This document shows positions 11,721-23,660 of a stretch of 64,000 nt of DNA, in pieces. This DNA comes from Hypsibius dujardini (Eukaryota > Tardigrada > Eutardigrada > Parachela > Hypsibiidae). The stretch is taken from contig LRSR01008087.1 of assembly GCA_001579985.1 (NCBI GenBank), forward strand, positions 1 to 64,000. Reading direction: 5' to 3'. The position numbers and the translations under genes are program-made. A model generated the notes under the pieces. The model saw only the letters and a list, made by a program, of their open reading frames with translations, searched no databases and was not told the DNA's origin. Position 1 is the stretch's first letter; the number at the start of each line of letters is the position of its first letter.

Positions 11721-13281
11721 CAATCTCTAAGAAATCCAAGACGACATCTGGGATGAAACGACAGTTGGCGGACATCGACAGTGCTAAGTGAGTGCGATTG
11801 TCTGCAGCTGTCGACATTTTAAAAAGGCGTGTTCCTTCGTTACATTTTAGAGACAGAAGGGAAGGAAGTAAGAGACTTGTTTTCTTCCTGGCTCAATGTT
11901 CATTTAGGAATCAACTGACTTTTTATGCAGAACTCGAGGCTGACGTGTTGCCTGGTCAGTGCGAGCGGACCGTTGCTGGTTGCTCAAGTAGCCTTTTATT
12001 TTTCCCCTCTGAGTAACGGCGGAGAACGTGTTCCGAGTCACAGCTGACAGCTGACTATCTCGGGGTTCCCAGTATCACAGACGAATGTCTGCGCTTGCTC
12101 AACTGTCTGAATAGCACAAAAATGGTCTGCTACACCATCAAAAGTCTCCGCCGAAAGTCTCCGCCGAAAGCACAAAGAATCGCATTGTGGACGTTGGAGC
12201 TGGGCGTCTGGTTGTCTGATTTGATGAGTATCGTAACGACAAACTAAACATTCGCTGACCCTTGAACCTCATCCTGTCTATACGGGAGCAGCCTGAACTT
12301 CACACAAAAGTAAGTAGAGCATTTTCAACCTACTGCATCGATAGTAGATGCACATAGATGCACGTACTTTAAATGTCTTTCTCGGAGCCAAAACAAACTG
12401 CTACTATGCATATTGCTCACATTGTGAGCCTCACACGGGGTATTGTGCTCAATGCATGCAGTATTAAGGTGGGGATTAGTCAGGCAAAGGGCCTTAATCT
12501 TTAGCCATATAGTCTCCTTCTTTTAAAACGGAAATAATTTAAGGGTAAAAGTATTCTGATGTCTCTCATGGTGACGCAATCTATTATGCGTTTGTGCGCG
12601 GGACGGCTCAACCAACTGTATATTTGCAAATACTGTTTGTTTCAAAATAAATTATAAATGACATTCTAAAATTATACTTTGCCCAACATAGACACATGTT
12701 GTCATACACTGTACTGCGTATGTGTGGTACTGACCTTTAGTCATTCTCATTTGTCTATCTGTGAGAACATATTTTACCAGCATCAATCTAGCAAAACCAC
12801 TACTTTTCTGTTCTGGTATAACAGGTTAATCCAACATTCTAAATGCAATTTATCTGTACCTGCCCCCATTGAGGGTATTGAGAAAAAAATTCAAGTCCCT
12901 CACGTTTTGTCGACGAACAAATTGCGTGCGAACGATTTACCGAAATGACGGTACAATTTTTATCACCGTACGATAATCTTTTACAAACAGGTTTGCCGAA
13001 TATAATGAAGCCGTTCTGTAAAAATTTCTCCCTAAAGTTTTGAGGCATGGAAAGTTATGACGAAAGTTGTTTGAATGGGGTGAGAATGGCGATAGTACTA
13101 AATGTCGAAGTCAAACACCAAGTTTAGTGAAGGTTCACCCAATATAGGTGCCTACTGGGCTTGATCCCTCTACAGGTGACTACATTGTGATGGCGTACAA
13201 AGATCCTTCTCCAAGGCCAGGAGTACGATGGATCTTCCATGGATCATGATACTGTAATAATATAGCAGATTTGAGCATTCG
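11721..13281. other. Intergenic with short repeat fragments
   Basis: No supported gene. 12375-12450 matches 7168-7245 in the scramblase upstream region. A short direct repeat (TCTCCGCCGAAAG, two copies) lies near 12150. Confidence 0.55.
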
Positions 13282-13367
13282 CTTAGGAGGCAAGAGCAAC
13301 ATGTAATCGCTGATATTTCAACCCATACTCTGTCAATACATATAGGATAACAATTTGTGAGACTCAC

Positions 13368-13791
13368 CTCTGGCAGCGGTGCCGCATCCATCGCAGTAAC
13401 AGACTCGCATGTTAGTGCTCCGGAACTGTCCACATTGTCCACCACTGAGTTTGTCATCTCTACAAGACTGCGGACACGCCGGATCAAATCCGTCGCACTG
13501 ACCATTATAGCTGTCGCTAATGCAGGATGTGTTGACACCTTATCACCAAATAACAGTGGGGTTAACCTGATGAGGCTTGATCAAAGTGGCACGTTTCTGT
13601 AAACGTACGTTTAAACTGCCGAAGAGCAGCACTGCAAAAACAAACGGGGAAGCTCTTGATGTGGCCACAATTCCCTTCACCAAAATTTTCTTGCTGACAA
13701 GAATCGGTGCAGCTCTTTTCGTCGCCAAAGCATGTTCCGGTATAGGACTCGCTTACGTGTGCCACGCTTTTTGGTTGCGCCAAAGTTTCCC
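13368..13791 (-). CDS. Two-domain CS-alpha-beta (defensin-like) protein, partial
   Basis: Two adjacent exons each encode one cysteine-stabilised alpha-beta domain. Exon 13791-13609 gives C-x6-C-x3-C-x9-C-x8-C-x-C. Exon 13538-13368 gives C-x6-C-x3-C-x9-C-x10-C-x-C plus an extra cysteine before and after the core, ending VCYCDGC, much like the CWCEGC of drosomycin. Both cores are preceded by related sequence (SESYTGTC, SDSYNGQC). The intron is 70 bp, and both exons are phase 1 at each end, as expected for exon duplication. Such domains act in arthropods as secreted antimicrobial or channel-binding peptides. I did not find the signal-peptide exon, which should lie above 13791, nor the certain last exon. 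A short exon just below 13330 would end the frame. Confidence 0.65.
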
Positions 13792-14339
13792 CTGAACAAA
13801 GTAAATAAGCGCATTAAATGGCTCATTGTTGTCTTGTGGAATAATCTTCAACGTCCACACTCAAAATCATTTCGTTAGATGTTCTTAAATAAAAATTGAT
13901 CCTGTCTTTTTCAATTTTTGAGATGCAAAGCAAGAGGCTGTAGCTCACTTATTCGCACCGTTTATTTCTCTATTTCAAACTGGCTGGTCTCCTCAGTTTT
14001 ACACTGTTGCAATGGGGAAGAAAACACACCCCGCTCACATGTCGGTGGTTGTGTCTGCTTCGTTGGCCGCCGATCATTTGAGCCATTCACACGACGGAGC
14101 GCGTGATCATTGTGTAGATAAGCGAGAAAGTGATCCACCCACACCCTATTTTTCTTATTACCCTTGAAACCAGGAGCTTTTGTCGAGTTTCAATTAGCGG
14201 AATAAACGCTCCGAAGAAGCGAGCTTTGACGCCCCTTACTTGGCGCATTATTCGATTGCCGAATTTATAATCACTTCGAAATAATTTTTTATTTAGACCT
14301 ATTGCAATGATGAATGACAAGCTTTTCGCCGTAAAAAGT
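13792..14339. other. Intergenic or unresolved 5' region of the defensin-like gene
   Basis: A signal-peptide exon should lie upstream on the minus strand, but none is convincing here. No other feature was recognised. Confidence 0.4.
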
Positions 14340-14655
14340 CAACAAAATTAGGTTGCTGATACTATCACATTCCAAATTCAATTTCAAGTCGATTTACATC
14401 AGCTTAATATTTTTCGGAGATAAGAAGGCGGAACCCTCGGTACCTTTCAAGAAGGACCGACAATTCCAGGGATGCTTTCCAGGTTTGGACAATAGTTCCA
14501 CCCACTCACTTCCGAATTTTGTTGGCTCATGCCAATTGACTCCCAATTAAATTTGGGATGGGTTACAAATCACTCTTTGGCAGTGAAAATCACAGAAAAC
14601 TGAAATTACGGAATCTCACAATACTTTCCCAACTTAGAAATATCATCAAATAAAG
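14340..14655. mobile_element. Foldback transposon, family 1
   Basis: Imperfect inverted repeat: the left part around 'ttccaaattcaatttcaag' is mirrored by 'gactcccaattaaatttggg' on the right, about a unique centre. The same arms occur at 19250-19965, 26740-27232 and 49600-50020. No coding capacity, so a non-autonomous (MITE-like) element. Confidence 0.6.
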
Positions 14656-15944
14656 TTTATTGACTTCACATGCGAAACAAATTTGTTATGTTCAAAGATA
14701 AAAAAGATCTCAATAAAAAATTATTCCAAGGTGATACTGAATTCGGCACTTGAATAACGCCCCAAGTTAGTATAACGTAACACGTCGGTGCTTGGTGTTT
14801 TACCTCCTGCATGCGACGTGGTCGGCGTTTTCGTCACCATTTCCGAAAAACGGTCATCGATCAATTGCCCATCGTCCGCTGTTTGCGTGACTGTTACACG
14901 GGCTGGCAAATGCGTGGTTGATCTTTTAAGACGATGAGTACGAGGCGTCGACATTTTCCGAGTTGTTGCTTCGACCGTAGGTACATCTTCGTCATCATCA
15001 TCCTGCTCATTGATTGCTGCCGCTTGAGTCGTATGGCGTTGGGGTTGCACATCCCTCGGATGCGGGGGCGGTGGCATTGGGTCGGTCGGCTTGGCTCCCC
15101 CCGTATTCGGGCACTTGTACATGGTGTTGATTTTGCCAATGTCAATTTGACTAAGACTGTTGCGCTGTCCCATTATCGCCTCGTACGCCGCATACTGCCT
15201 TTTTGGTCTGATCGTCCAAGAGAAGCCGTCTTTGGCGTAAGCCGTCTTTCCGTAATGCATGATAGATCCGAAGTCGTAGGGGTAACCGAATGCAGTAACC
15301 TCAACCGCGCTCCAGGACAAAAAGTTACGTTGGAAGTCTGCAAAGACACTAGAAGATAGGTTCGTGAAAAACGAGTTATTTGGGAGGAACCATGTTCCAT
15401 ATTCCGACGGTCCGACTAACGAACCCTCGGCTCCAAGTGTTTTTTAAAATAAAAATGACTTGGATGATATAGCAAAATCGCCTTTGGCGCTTCGCTCGAA
15501 GACGAGTAGGTTACGCCTGACATAAAATCGTGTGTCACAACAATGTCGAAGCAAGGTTAGAACGTGCTTGGTGTTTATGTTGAGTAGATTGTCTTGCTCG
15601 CCACTTCGCTCGGCACTGCTTAATAGTGATCAAACTCCTAGAATTGGCGGGGCTGATGTACGGGAGGAGCTGACAGGGGGTTGCGGTTAGTCTCAAAAAA
15701 ATGTTCGTTTTCCAAAATGTTCATGGACTTTCCTTGAATATCCATGTCCAAACTGTCCAAAAAAATTTGAAATTCTAGATTTCTCAATTGAGCTCACTCT
15801 TACAACACCCTTTGTAACTTTTTCCATCCGCCTTTATTTTCAAATACAGAAGATCTCGTTTTTACCAATATGTTTCGACGTAAATATCAACAGATAAAGT
15901 AAAGACGGTATTACTCGTTATTCACTTATTAACAGTTTCACAGG

Positions 15945-16245
15945 GCTGTCGGAATTTGACCCTTTCCAGGAGTCTTCTCGGAGATGTTTACCCTGGTATA
16001 TGCAGATGCTCGTTTACGGTCTTTACAAGTTGTAACCAGGGCCCCTCATGCTAGGGGAAGGAATGAGGAAAGGGACAAAATGCAGTTTTGTTTTCAAAGT
16101 AGAATCGAAAAATTGGCATATTGCTTCGCATCATTTTGAAACTTGTGGGGGGGTGTTGGGGGTATAATTTTTAAGGGCTCCCGGGATTTTAATTCTTGTT
16201 AAAAAACTTTAGTTTTTTCAACAAATTTGAGGTTTAATAATGTTC
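15945..16245. repeat. Interspersed repeat, copy A (in astacin intron)
   Basis: The stretch with '...acttgtgggggggtgt' and 'caacaaatttgag', preceded by 'aaccagggcccctcatg', recurs diverged at 36165-36400 and 39535-39715. It is about 200-300 bp, has no coding frame and no obvious terminal repeats. Family unknown. Confidence 0.6.
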
Positions 16246-16968
16246 AATATAATCTCCTATCGATTATTACAAATGGAGGGTAAAACGTTTTAAAAATAAG
16301 CAAAATTTGAAAGATTAATGTCGCTGAAAATGTTTGAAATTCATGGAAATTAGATCCCCCACACACCACCACCATTTGCAAAAGGATCAGGAATAATAGG
16401 CCAATTTTTGGATAAAATTTTGAAAATAATGCATTTTGTCTTTTCACGCCTCCCTGGCCATACCACGAGGAGTCCTGGTTCCGACTTGTAAGGACACTAA
16501 CCGAGCCCATTTTTATATGCAAACCTCCAGAGTTTAAATTGTTCAGGTTGATGTCCACGTAGTCGTCTCTATCCGATCGCGCTTGCTCGTGTAAAAAGCC
16601 TATGAAGTATGAAGAAACTGAGGTTATAGCATGGAGCGCAACTGTAGTTTGAGTCATGCGATTTCGACTAACCGACAGCGTGCATTAGCAAATGCTAAAT
16701 CATTCCACTGGAAAGGCAATCTCTATCTGTTGTGAGCAAAAAGAGTATAGTGAACTTGCTCAAGGAAATAGAAAAGAGGTTGCTAATTCATGGTGCTTGG
16801 CCTGCGGACACTTTTCAGCAGCACTTAAAAAAATAATTCCGTCCCTCCCGATCCAGTAATTTTCAGAAATATCATTGAAATGACTCTAGTAACTGATCTT
16901 GCGACAGAATAGCTTTTGAAAAAATTATAATTATTCCTAGTAATGCACAGCAAACAAAAAGACGGATA

Positions 16969-17101
16969 CAGTAGAAGTCCTCATATTTTGCATATGTCAC
17001 AGGCGCGTTTGAACACGTTTGTCCATAACGAAAGTGTTACGAGACAAGGCACGGAATAGAAACGCGCCTGTGACATACGCAAAATATGAGGACTTCTACT
17101 G
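16969..17101. mobile_element. Tc1/mariner-type MITE, 133 bp
   Basis: Nearly perfect 40-bp terminal inverted repeats starting CAGTAGAAGTCCTCATATTT, flanked by TA on both sides (16967-16968 and 17102-17103), with about 50 bp between them. TA duplication and this terminus type mark a Tc1/mariner-derived MITE. It sits directly next to the splice donor of astacin exon 5. Confidence 0.9.
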
Positions 17102-18391
17102 TACCTCTATTGACGGAGAGAAAAATAACCTGCACCCCTCCTTTACGGCCCACCGAGGAACTGCCACATCTGTGGGATATACGGATACGGATGCGGAGTT
17201 TGTAAATAAAAAACTTGAGCAAATCAAAATTTTGTGTCAGCAGTCCGACTTCATCGTACTCGTCTGGAGTGTCTCTGGTCTTGAAAACTATATAATCCAG
17301 GTAGGTGTCAACGGGAACAAATTTGATGCACGTTTGGCTACTGAAATCACCCAGAGCGTCCAAGATTTTTGCCTGAGACCTCAATTCTAAAACATGTTAA
17401 TCATATGACTCAACCGAAAGGAGATCGAAATTCGAAACGCAAGAATCTTTACGCACCGAATCCCTCAGCGATTTTAAATGGGACTACTCCTCCAGTCCAT
17501 CTTGAGTTCCAGTCGGTTATACCGTTCCGTTTTTGTCTCTACAAAATGATGTAGTTTTCGCAAACCGCAATTATTTCTATCTCTATTGTGTGGTCAAAAA
17601 CGTTCAAATTCTGTAATGTTAATAGGTGTGTGACTATGCGATGGAACGTGTTGTCCACGTAAAAACTTACGCTAATCCGGCTCCACCCGATGGCGGATGC
17701 ATAGATTTCTTCTCTGAAACTCTCACGGTCGATCATAACGTCATTGGAGGATACTACGGTAAAAAAATATTATGCGTGGTAGCCATGGAATCAAAACCAG
17801 AGCAATTCTGAACCAGGTACATGAATCGCCAGACAAGTAAACATGAAGATAAATATAAATACTAGGTGAAAACTGTTTGGAAAACTCTAGAAATTCAAAG
17901 CTGTGAAATTTACAGAAACGTTAGTAGAACACTGGTGTCCTGATTGCTAAGCCATCACTCAATTTGAGGGAAGAGCAGAAAGCATTTTGTGCAAATAAAG
18001 TAAAAGAAAACAATAATTCCAAAATTGATATCCAATTTACAGTTTTTGTCATACACAGAAATATGTGGGGAATTAAATATTTATTTTATCACAGACGGGC
18101 AGTTACGTGAGTCGGGGTTTAGTAAAGAAGTTAAGGGCCCGTGTATTGATCAGCAGAATATTTAAACCGACTAACGCAGAAGAAAGAAAATTGATTCAAT
18201 TATCACTTGTAAACGGGGAGAGAAGTATGGTGAACTAATTCACAAGTTATCGACTTACCATTTCCTGGAAACAAGTCAGGGTGATTGCAGTTGCAAGGTC
18301 GCATCCCCAGGATTACTGCTGCTCCTAGAAGTAAGAATTTATGGGTCCACGTTAGGGACCAAAACTGTCCGCGGCAGTTCGGTGTTGACAT

Positions 18392-19249
18392 GTTGTGCTA
18401 AAATATTGGTAAAATATAGCTATAAAATCTTGCTGCAGCCGAAATGCTAGGTGAAGCATTTTTCGCTTTCATTCAGTCAAATGCCTGAAGCTAAACAAAA
18501 AAGACGTCTACCGGAATTAGTTTCATTGAATTTCGATATTCGTATGGATGACGCATACTGACATTTCATTCACGGCATGAATTGATTACTCGTGTGAATA
18601 CAAACAGAGTTTCAACTTGAATTTATTGCACACATTTTTTTTCCACGTCAGCTAATTCATCCATCAGCTACCGGCTAATGTTACGTCCATACTTCGTGTC
18701 ACAATGTCATAAGAGTACTCGAATCGTGACTTAGTTGTTCACGCTTCATGCATCCATGACAATGTCGGGACGATATTTTGTCAAAGGAACTATTAACACC
18801 TATCTCACAATTGTAAAAAAGTTATCGGAATCGTGTTTGGAGCTGGCTCGGTCTAACAGAAACCCCGACAAACCATAGAAGACTGGCCAATCAGATCTCG
18901 GTGCCGGCTGTATGAATTTTGATTTCCTCCATGACCGTTCGATTGTTTCTTAAAACTATGGTGGAAGTCTCAATTTGCGATTCAGTTTTACAACTGTCTT
19001 GGTGAACTCAGGCAAGTAGACTTTCGAACTTTTACGCATATAAGTATTCAAATAATTATATAATGATTAATATATATAATTTTTGGGTGTTCTGATTGTC
19101 AGACAGTCGACCGAACATGGCTAGGCACTTTCGCCCATGGCAGCTCTCTGACTACAACATCTGCAACTATAACTCTTTGACAAAGGAATATAAACGTGGC
19201 ATGACAAATGCTTAAGCGCCTATACATAGCTCCAATTGTTAATGACTTG
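18392..19249. other. Intergenic, nothing recognised
   Basis: This is the 5' flank of the astacin gene. No clear promoter element, repeat or coding exon was identified. Confidence 0.5.
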
Positions 19250-19965
19250 GTCTTACTCGGGAACGTTTCGGGATTTGACCTCCCGATCGGAGTAGTTTTT
19301 TTCTCATAAATACCTGTCTATATATCATGATCTTACATTGGGTTCTCGGGGTCGCAATCACATCCGTGGTTTCAAAAAAATAATAAGGGAAGAAAAACAC
19401 TCCTACATTACTTTGTGCTATAGCCCGGAACTTGATTGATTGATTCATTAGCAACGTTTCCCAAGTTTCAATTTCTTTTATCCCAACCAGTAAAAACGTT
19501 TGATTTTAAGATCTTTATTACCCCTCCACTCCAAATTCGATTTGAAATCAATTAACATCAACAGAATTTTTTTTGAATGGCAGGGGGCGGAGCTATGGAT
19601 CATTTCTGCAACGTCACTCGGAATCCTAGACAGAAACTAGCCCTTAGCTCCGCCCCCTAGCATTCAAAAAAGATTCTGCGGATGTCAATCGATTCCAAAT
19701 CAAATTTTGAGTGGAGAGCTATTAAAAATCTTGGAATCAAACGTTTTTAAAAAAACGATGTTTTTACTAGTTGGGATAAAAGAAATTGGAACTTCGGAAA
19801 CGTTGCTAATGAATCAATCAATCAAGCCCCGGGCCATAGCACAAAGTGGTGCGGGAATTTTTTTCTTCAATATTATTTTTCTGAAAGCACGGATGTGATT
19901 GCGACCCCGAGACCCCAATGTAAAATTATGATATATAAACAGATATTTGTGAAAAAAAACCAAAG
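19250..19965. mobile_element. Foldback transposon, about 715 bp
   Basis: Large imperfect palindrome. The left arm (about 19288-19590, with 'cctgtctatatatcatgat' and 'ggggtcgcaatcacatcc') is mirrored by the right arm (about 19640-19962). The centre carries GGGGGCGGAGCTATGG and its inverse. The outer arm sequence is shared with the element at 58285-59765 and with a fragment at 53568-53625. The inner arms match family 1. No transposase is encoded. Confidence 0.85.
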
Positions 19966-20204
19966 TCAATATAATAGACGGTTCAGTGATGTTTGATGCC
20001 TCGACGTATAATAAAGATAGACTAAACTGGAACAGTTCTGAAGCGTACATTTCAAGCGACCAGGAAAACGAAAAGAAAGATCGATAGTCACGCCAGTCGT
20101 TTTTAGCCCTCGTTCTCAAACCTTTGATGGCATTCCATATAATTTCTATGGTTAGAGGGGTCCCCGACAAAGAGGAATTGCAAATAGGCATCCGACCATT
20201 TTGT

Positions 20205-20272
20205 TGTGTCTTCTGTCAATCACTTACACGTATTCGGGACAGTGAGAGCCGCAGCCCACGACGCCGCAACAC

Positions 20273-20327
<55 letters not shown>

Positions 20328-20625
20328 GGTTCTGCACAAGAGGCACACCCCTTCATGCAGATTTGCCATCCCTGCCGGACCGGCCTCAATCCGCCATTGA
20401 CGTCACACACGTAATAGGGTAATAGACTGTTTGTGGATGGGAGGGTAGGTTCAGTCTTCTTTCGAAAAAATTCAACTTAAACTAAAAATTAAATTAAATG
20501 GAGTAATGAAAATATCAACTGCAGGGGCGTCTTGTTTCAGAAAAAACTAAGACACCTGTAGCGGCTTGATAAGGATTAAACTGCCCCCCCCCCCGCAGGC
20601 ATACATTGATATATCTATCTCTATG
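20205..20625. pseudogene. Truncated copy of the F-box-like gene
   Basis: On the minus strand, 20215-20265 matches the last exon of the 28720-30734 gene (codons for GCGSHCPEYV). After an (ACAG)n tract at 20273-20328 the match jumps to the start of that gene's exon 2 ('ggttctgcacaagaggca') and then follows its first intron to about 20625. Much of the gene body is missing, so this is a decayed partial duplicate. Confidence 0.75.
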
Positions 20626-21039
20626 TTATTCCTAAGATCAGCACCTACCAGTAATCAATAACTCTGGATTTTTCTTCCCATAATATTCCATATTTTCTTT
20701 CCCAATTAGAACGTGTGTATCATGTAGAAGATCCAATGCGGCAGTGAGGTCGGAAAAAGTTTTCTCAGTTTAAATTAATTAATTTTCATCCTTTTTTATA
20801 TATACCTGAATGTATAACAGATTCGTGTATTGCGTAGTGCGCACTCGCGCTGGTTCACCGGTTACTACGCAGTAAGATGTTTACGATGTGTGCGGTAAAA
20901 CTACGAGGGCTCCTAAGTAAGTAAGGTCACTTGAATTTTTCCCAAGAGTCTGTCATGTATTGAAAACAGTTAGGCCCTGTTTCTAGTAGCTCAACCTCAG
21001 TTGAGTTAGGGGAAAATAATGAATCAAGTAGGTCAACTC
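20626..21039. other. Intergenic, nothing recognised
   Basis: Unique sequence between the F-box fragment and the solo LTR. No gene or repeat is supported. Confidence 0.4.
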
Positions 21040-21379
21040 TGTTGGGTGGTACCCAACAGATACGCAATACTTATTACTAGTATAGTCTATCTACTTTGTT
21101 AACTCATTCCTATCTACCCTCACATTCTATAATGTACTTACTCAGCTATTATCACGTACATAGTTCTGTCATGTCGGCAGGAACTAGTACGTTAGATTAG
21201 GAATTATTCTTTATCCCTGACTATATAAGCGTATGTTCTACAGTAGTTGGAGAGAGTTCCTTCCTTTCACCTCTAATCTCCTCTACTAGTAAAGTCTTAC
21301 CACTACACTTCTCCTATCATTCAGTCTAATAGCTTGTATGTTCAGGTTCTTCCGTCCTAGTAGGGACGGAGGCCTAACA
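21040..21379. mobile_element. Solo LTR of an LTR retrotransposon
   Basis: A 340-bp unit begins TGTTGG and ends CCTAACA. It is flanked by the 4-bp duplication ACTC (21036-21039 and 21380-21383) and contains a TATATAAG box near 21222, as expected for an LTR promoter. No internal region or partner LTR is present, so it is a fossil left by LTR-LTR recombination. The 4-bp target site suits a Ty3/gypsy-like origin, but this is not proven. Its intact flanks suggest modest age. Confidence 0.65.
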
Positions 21380-22587
21380 ACTCGATAAAGAATAAATAAA
21401 TCGGCTCGGGAAGACACACAGCGGATGCCCTGTTAACATTCTGTCCGCAATCTTATTCTCCTCCCAATTTTTTAAATTTCGAACTGACATGAAATCTGAA
21501 ACAGCCGAAATTACCTTAAACTATCATATCTTCCGAAAATATAAAAAAGGAAATTTCGGAGAGAACAGTCGCAACACGGGTCAAAGTTGAATTCCGTGTC
21601 CGGAAAAACGGCTTTGTTTCTCTGTTTAAGCCAGGGTCCAAAATTCAAATTCATCTGCTCATTTTTCAATGCCGTAAAGCTGCATTTCCCAAAACTTGGA
21701 GTAAAATCAAAGTAAATTTACTGGGCTTTTAATTGCCAGCGGCAAAACCATTCAAAGTTTGCGAACAGAACCGCAAATTCAAATTGTTTGGGGATGATGC
21801 CTCGATTGATCACGCGAGCAGGCACCTTGACTAACTTCGCGCCGCTACAGTATCCCAAATCAGATGGTCGCACAAACAGGACGCACGTTTTTGAAAACTC
21901 TGTTCACCAGTGCTTCTATTGAAATGAAAGCCATTGAATTTGCTGAGGCAAGTAAAAAGTTTCGGGCCAGGGACCCAGATTGCTAAATTCAGGTCCCTCT
22001 GTCGCTCCAGCGATCTAATAAACTGTTCATATTTCAATCTCTTGCTAAAATCCGTTTGCTGTTTGGCGAATGAAAGTCCACTACGTACCCTATCCGAGCA
22101 TGTGATGGGTGAGAACATAAATCAACGAAGGCCAACATGACATCACATGTTTACGAAGCTACGCACGGTGGGAAAACTTCTTTTGGAGATTGGATCTTCC
22201 AACAAAAACTTCCTAACTCGTGCATTGAGTAATTCTAATTACGCAGCACCATCAAATAGTCCATCACCTCCCTCAAATGTTTGATGCTTGCGGACAATAG
22301 ATTTGTTGGGTGTAAGACCATTAAAAGTCTCAAAGAAGGTGGTCGTAGCAGAGTAGAAAACACATTTACATATGCAACAGCTCATTGCGTGACTCAGCTA
22401 CTGAAAGTGACCTGCGTCCGCTCGCCTCTCCTATCTTGCCCTCTCCTCGCGTTGACCTAGATTTTTTATTTCTGAGTCAGCAGTCGTCCCTTTACATTTT
22501 TTTATTAGCAGAATGATTTTATCTCCTTTCATCTTGTTTAAAAAAAGTGACATTACTTATTTAGGAGCCCTCGTAAACAATTTAAAC
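21380..22587. other. Intergenic, nothing recognised
   Basis: No open frame with family similarity was found. The AT-rich stretch near 21380-21410 is directly downstream of the solo LTR. Confidence 0.45.
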
Positions 22588-23660
22588 GATGCTGACTATT
22601 AATGTGTGTCTGATTGCGCCAATTTTTATGGCAAAAGCCAATTTTCAGCATAATCCATTATCGAGATTCAATCACTATGTCAGATTTTTCTTGGAGCGCC
22701 ATAGTCTGTTCAGCGCCACTGAAAACTGCATTACGAATATTAACTCCGTAATTTGTACGGCAAATTCTCAGTACGAGACATTATCTACAATTCTACACAA
22801 ATGCAAGGGAATGAGAAGATGCATTTGCTGTCGCCTTCTCGAATAGCAAGTTAGGTTCAGCAGGTCAACCAGTCCTCGACCGAGGACTGAAAGGCCTGGT
22901 TGACCCCCTCGCGTTAAGAGTTTCAGAAGTTGAGAAAAAAAAACAGAACAGTTTCGCTTGAAAAAACAAACAAACTTGAAAACTTTCAGACATCTCCAAA
23001 AGCTGGCGGAAACAGACATACGGCTGGAAGACAATGTCGAATCGCCAATATTTGCATTCGAACTTTCCACCTCAATTTGTTTTGACCTCCGGAGTTGTTG
23101 TAGACGGTGCGGAGATCTTTTATGACCACTAGATCTTCGACATAGGTGGGGATGTTGGACTGAGAAAACAAAAATTACGGTCTTCCCAGTAATCCCTGAA
23201 TTTAATATAAATTTAAAGTGCTCCCTGATCCCCCAAAATAATAAGGCAGTAACTAGTTGTCCCAGTGTCATCCCCTCCCCCACCTCCCGGCGCCTCTGGG
23301 GAGGACGACAATTGGGCAAATGCTAAACAATCAATCGATTGCTATTGTACAACTGCATATTTTAGATAGAACAATTTCAGTTCATAATAGTGCAACAGCC
23401 TAAAATACCGGTAGCCGAAGTCACGTTCATAAATATGATACTAGCACCCTGGAGCTGCAACCCTCAGCACACGAACTCTTTCCCTCCTCTGATCACCGCC
23501 GTTGTATACTGGTACATGTATATGCGGATGTCAGCATAGAGAACCCTTCAAACAAACACGTGCACTCACATGTTCGACAGTTCTTTTCTGTGGTATTTTT
23601 CTTCTGCGATTTCTCGATCGGTTTTATTTGCAAACAAGCTTCTCGAACTGCGCATTCAGA

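Larger units (their letters stand above)
14721..18391 (-). pseudogene. Astacin-family metalloprotease with damaged catalytic exon
   Basis: Eight exons keep phase throughout: 18391-18259 (signal peptide, FLLLGAAVILG), 17753-17671 (propeptide), 17538-17457 (RQKR cleavage site, RWTGGVVPF), 17386-17260 (QTCIKFVP), 17169-17105 (CGSSSVGRKGG), 16726-16673, 16599-16525 (GFLHEQARSDRDDYV) and 15337-14721 (Met-turn SIMHY, then a Thr/Pro/Asp-rich tail). Together they give 411 codons. The 54-bp exon at 16726-16673 should carry HExxH. It reads GMI-stop-HLLMHAVG: a TAG at 16697-16695, and Leu in place of the catalytic Glu. Everything else is open, so loss looks recent, unless the assembly is wrong at this exon. 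A MITE abuts exon 5. Astacins are secreted zinc proteases acting in digestion, hatching or matrix processing. Confidence 0.82.

Noticed and set aside
13170-13367. Third CS-alpha-beta domain downstream of the second exon
   Set aside because: No second cysteine array in any frame; only a short possible closing exon.
21040-21379. Full-length retroelement at the LTR
   Set aside because: No internal region or second LTR within the window; only a single LTR with a short target duplication.
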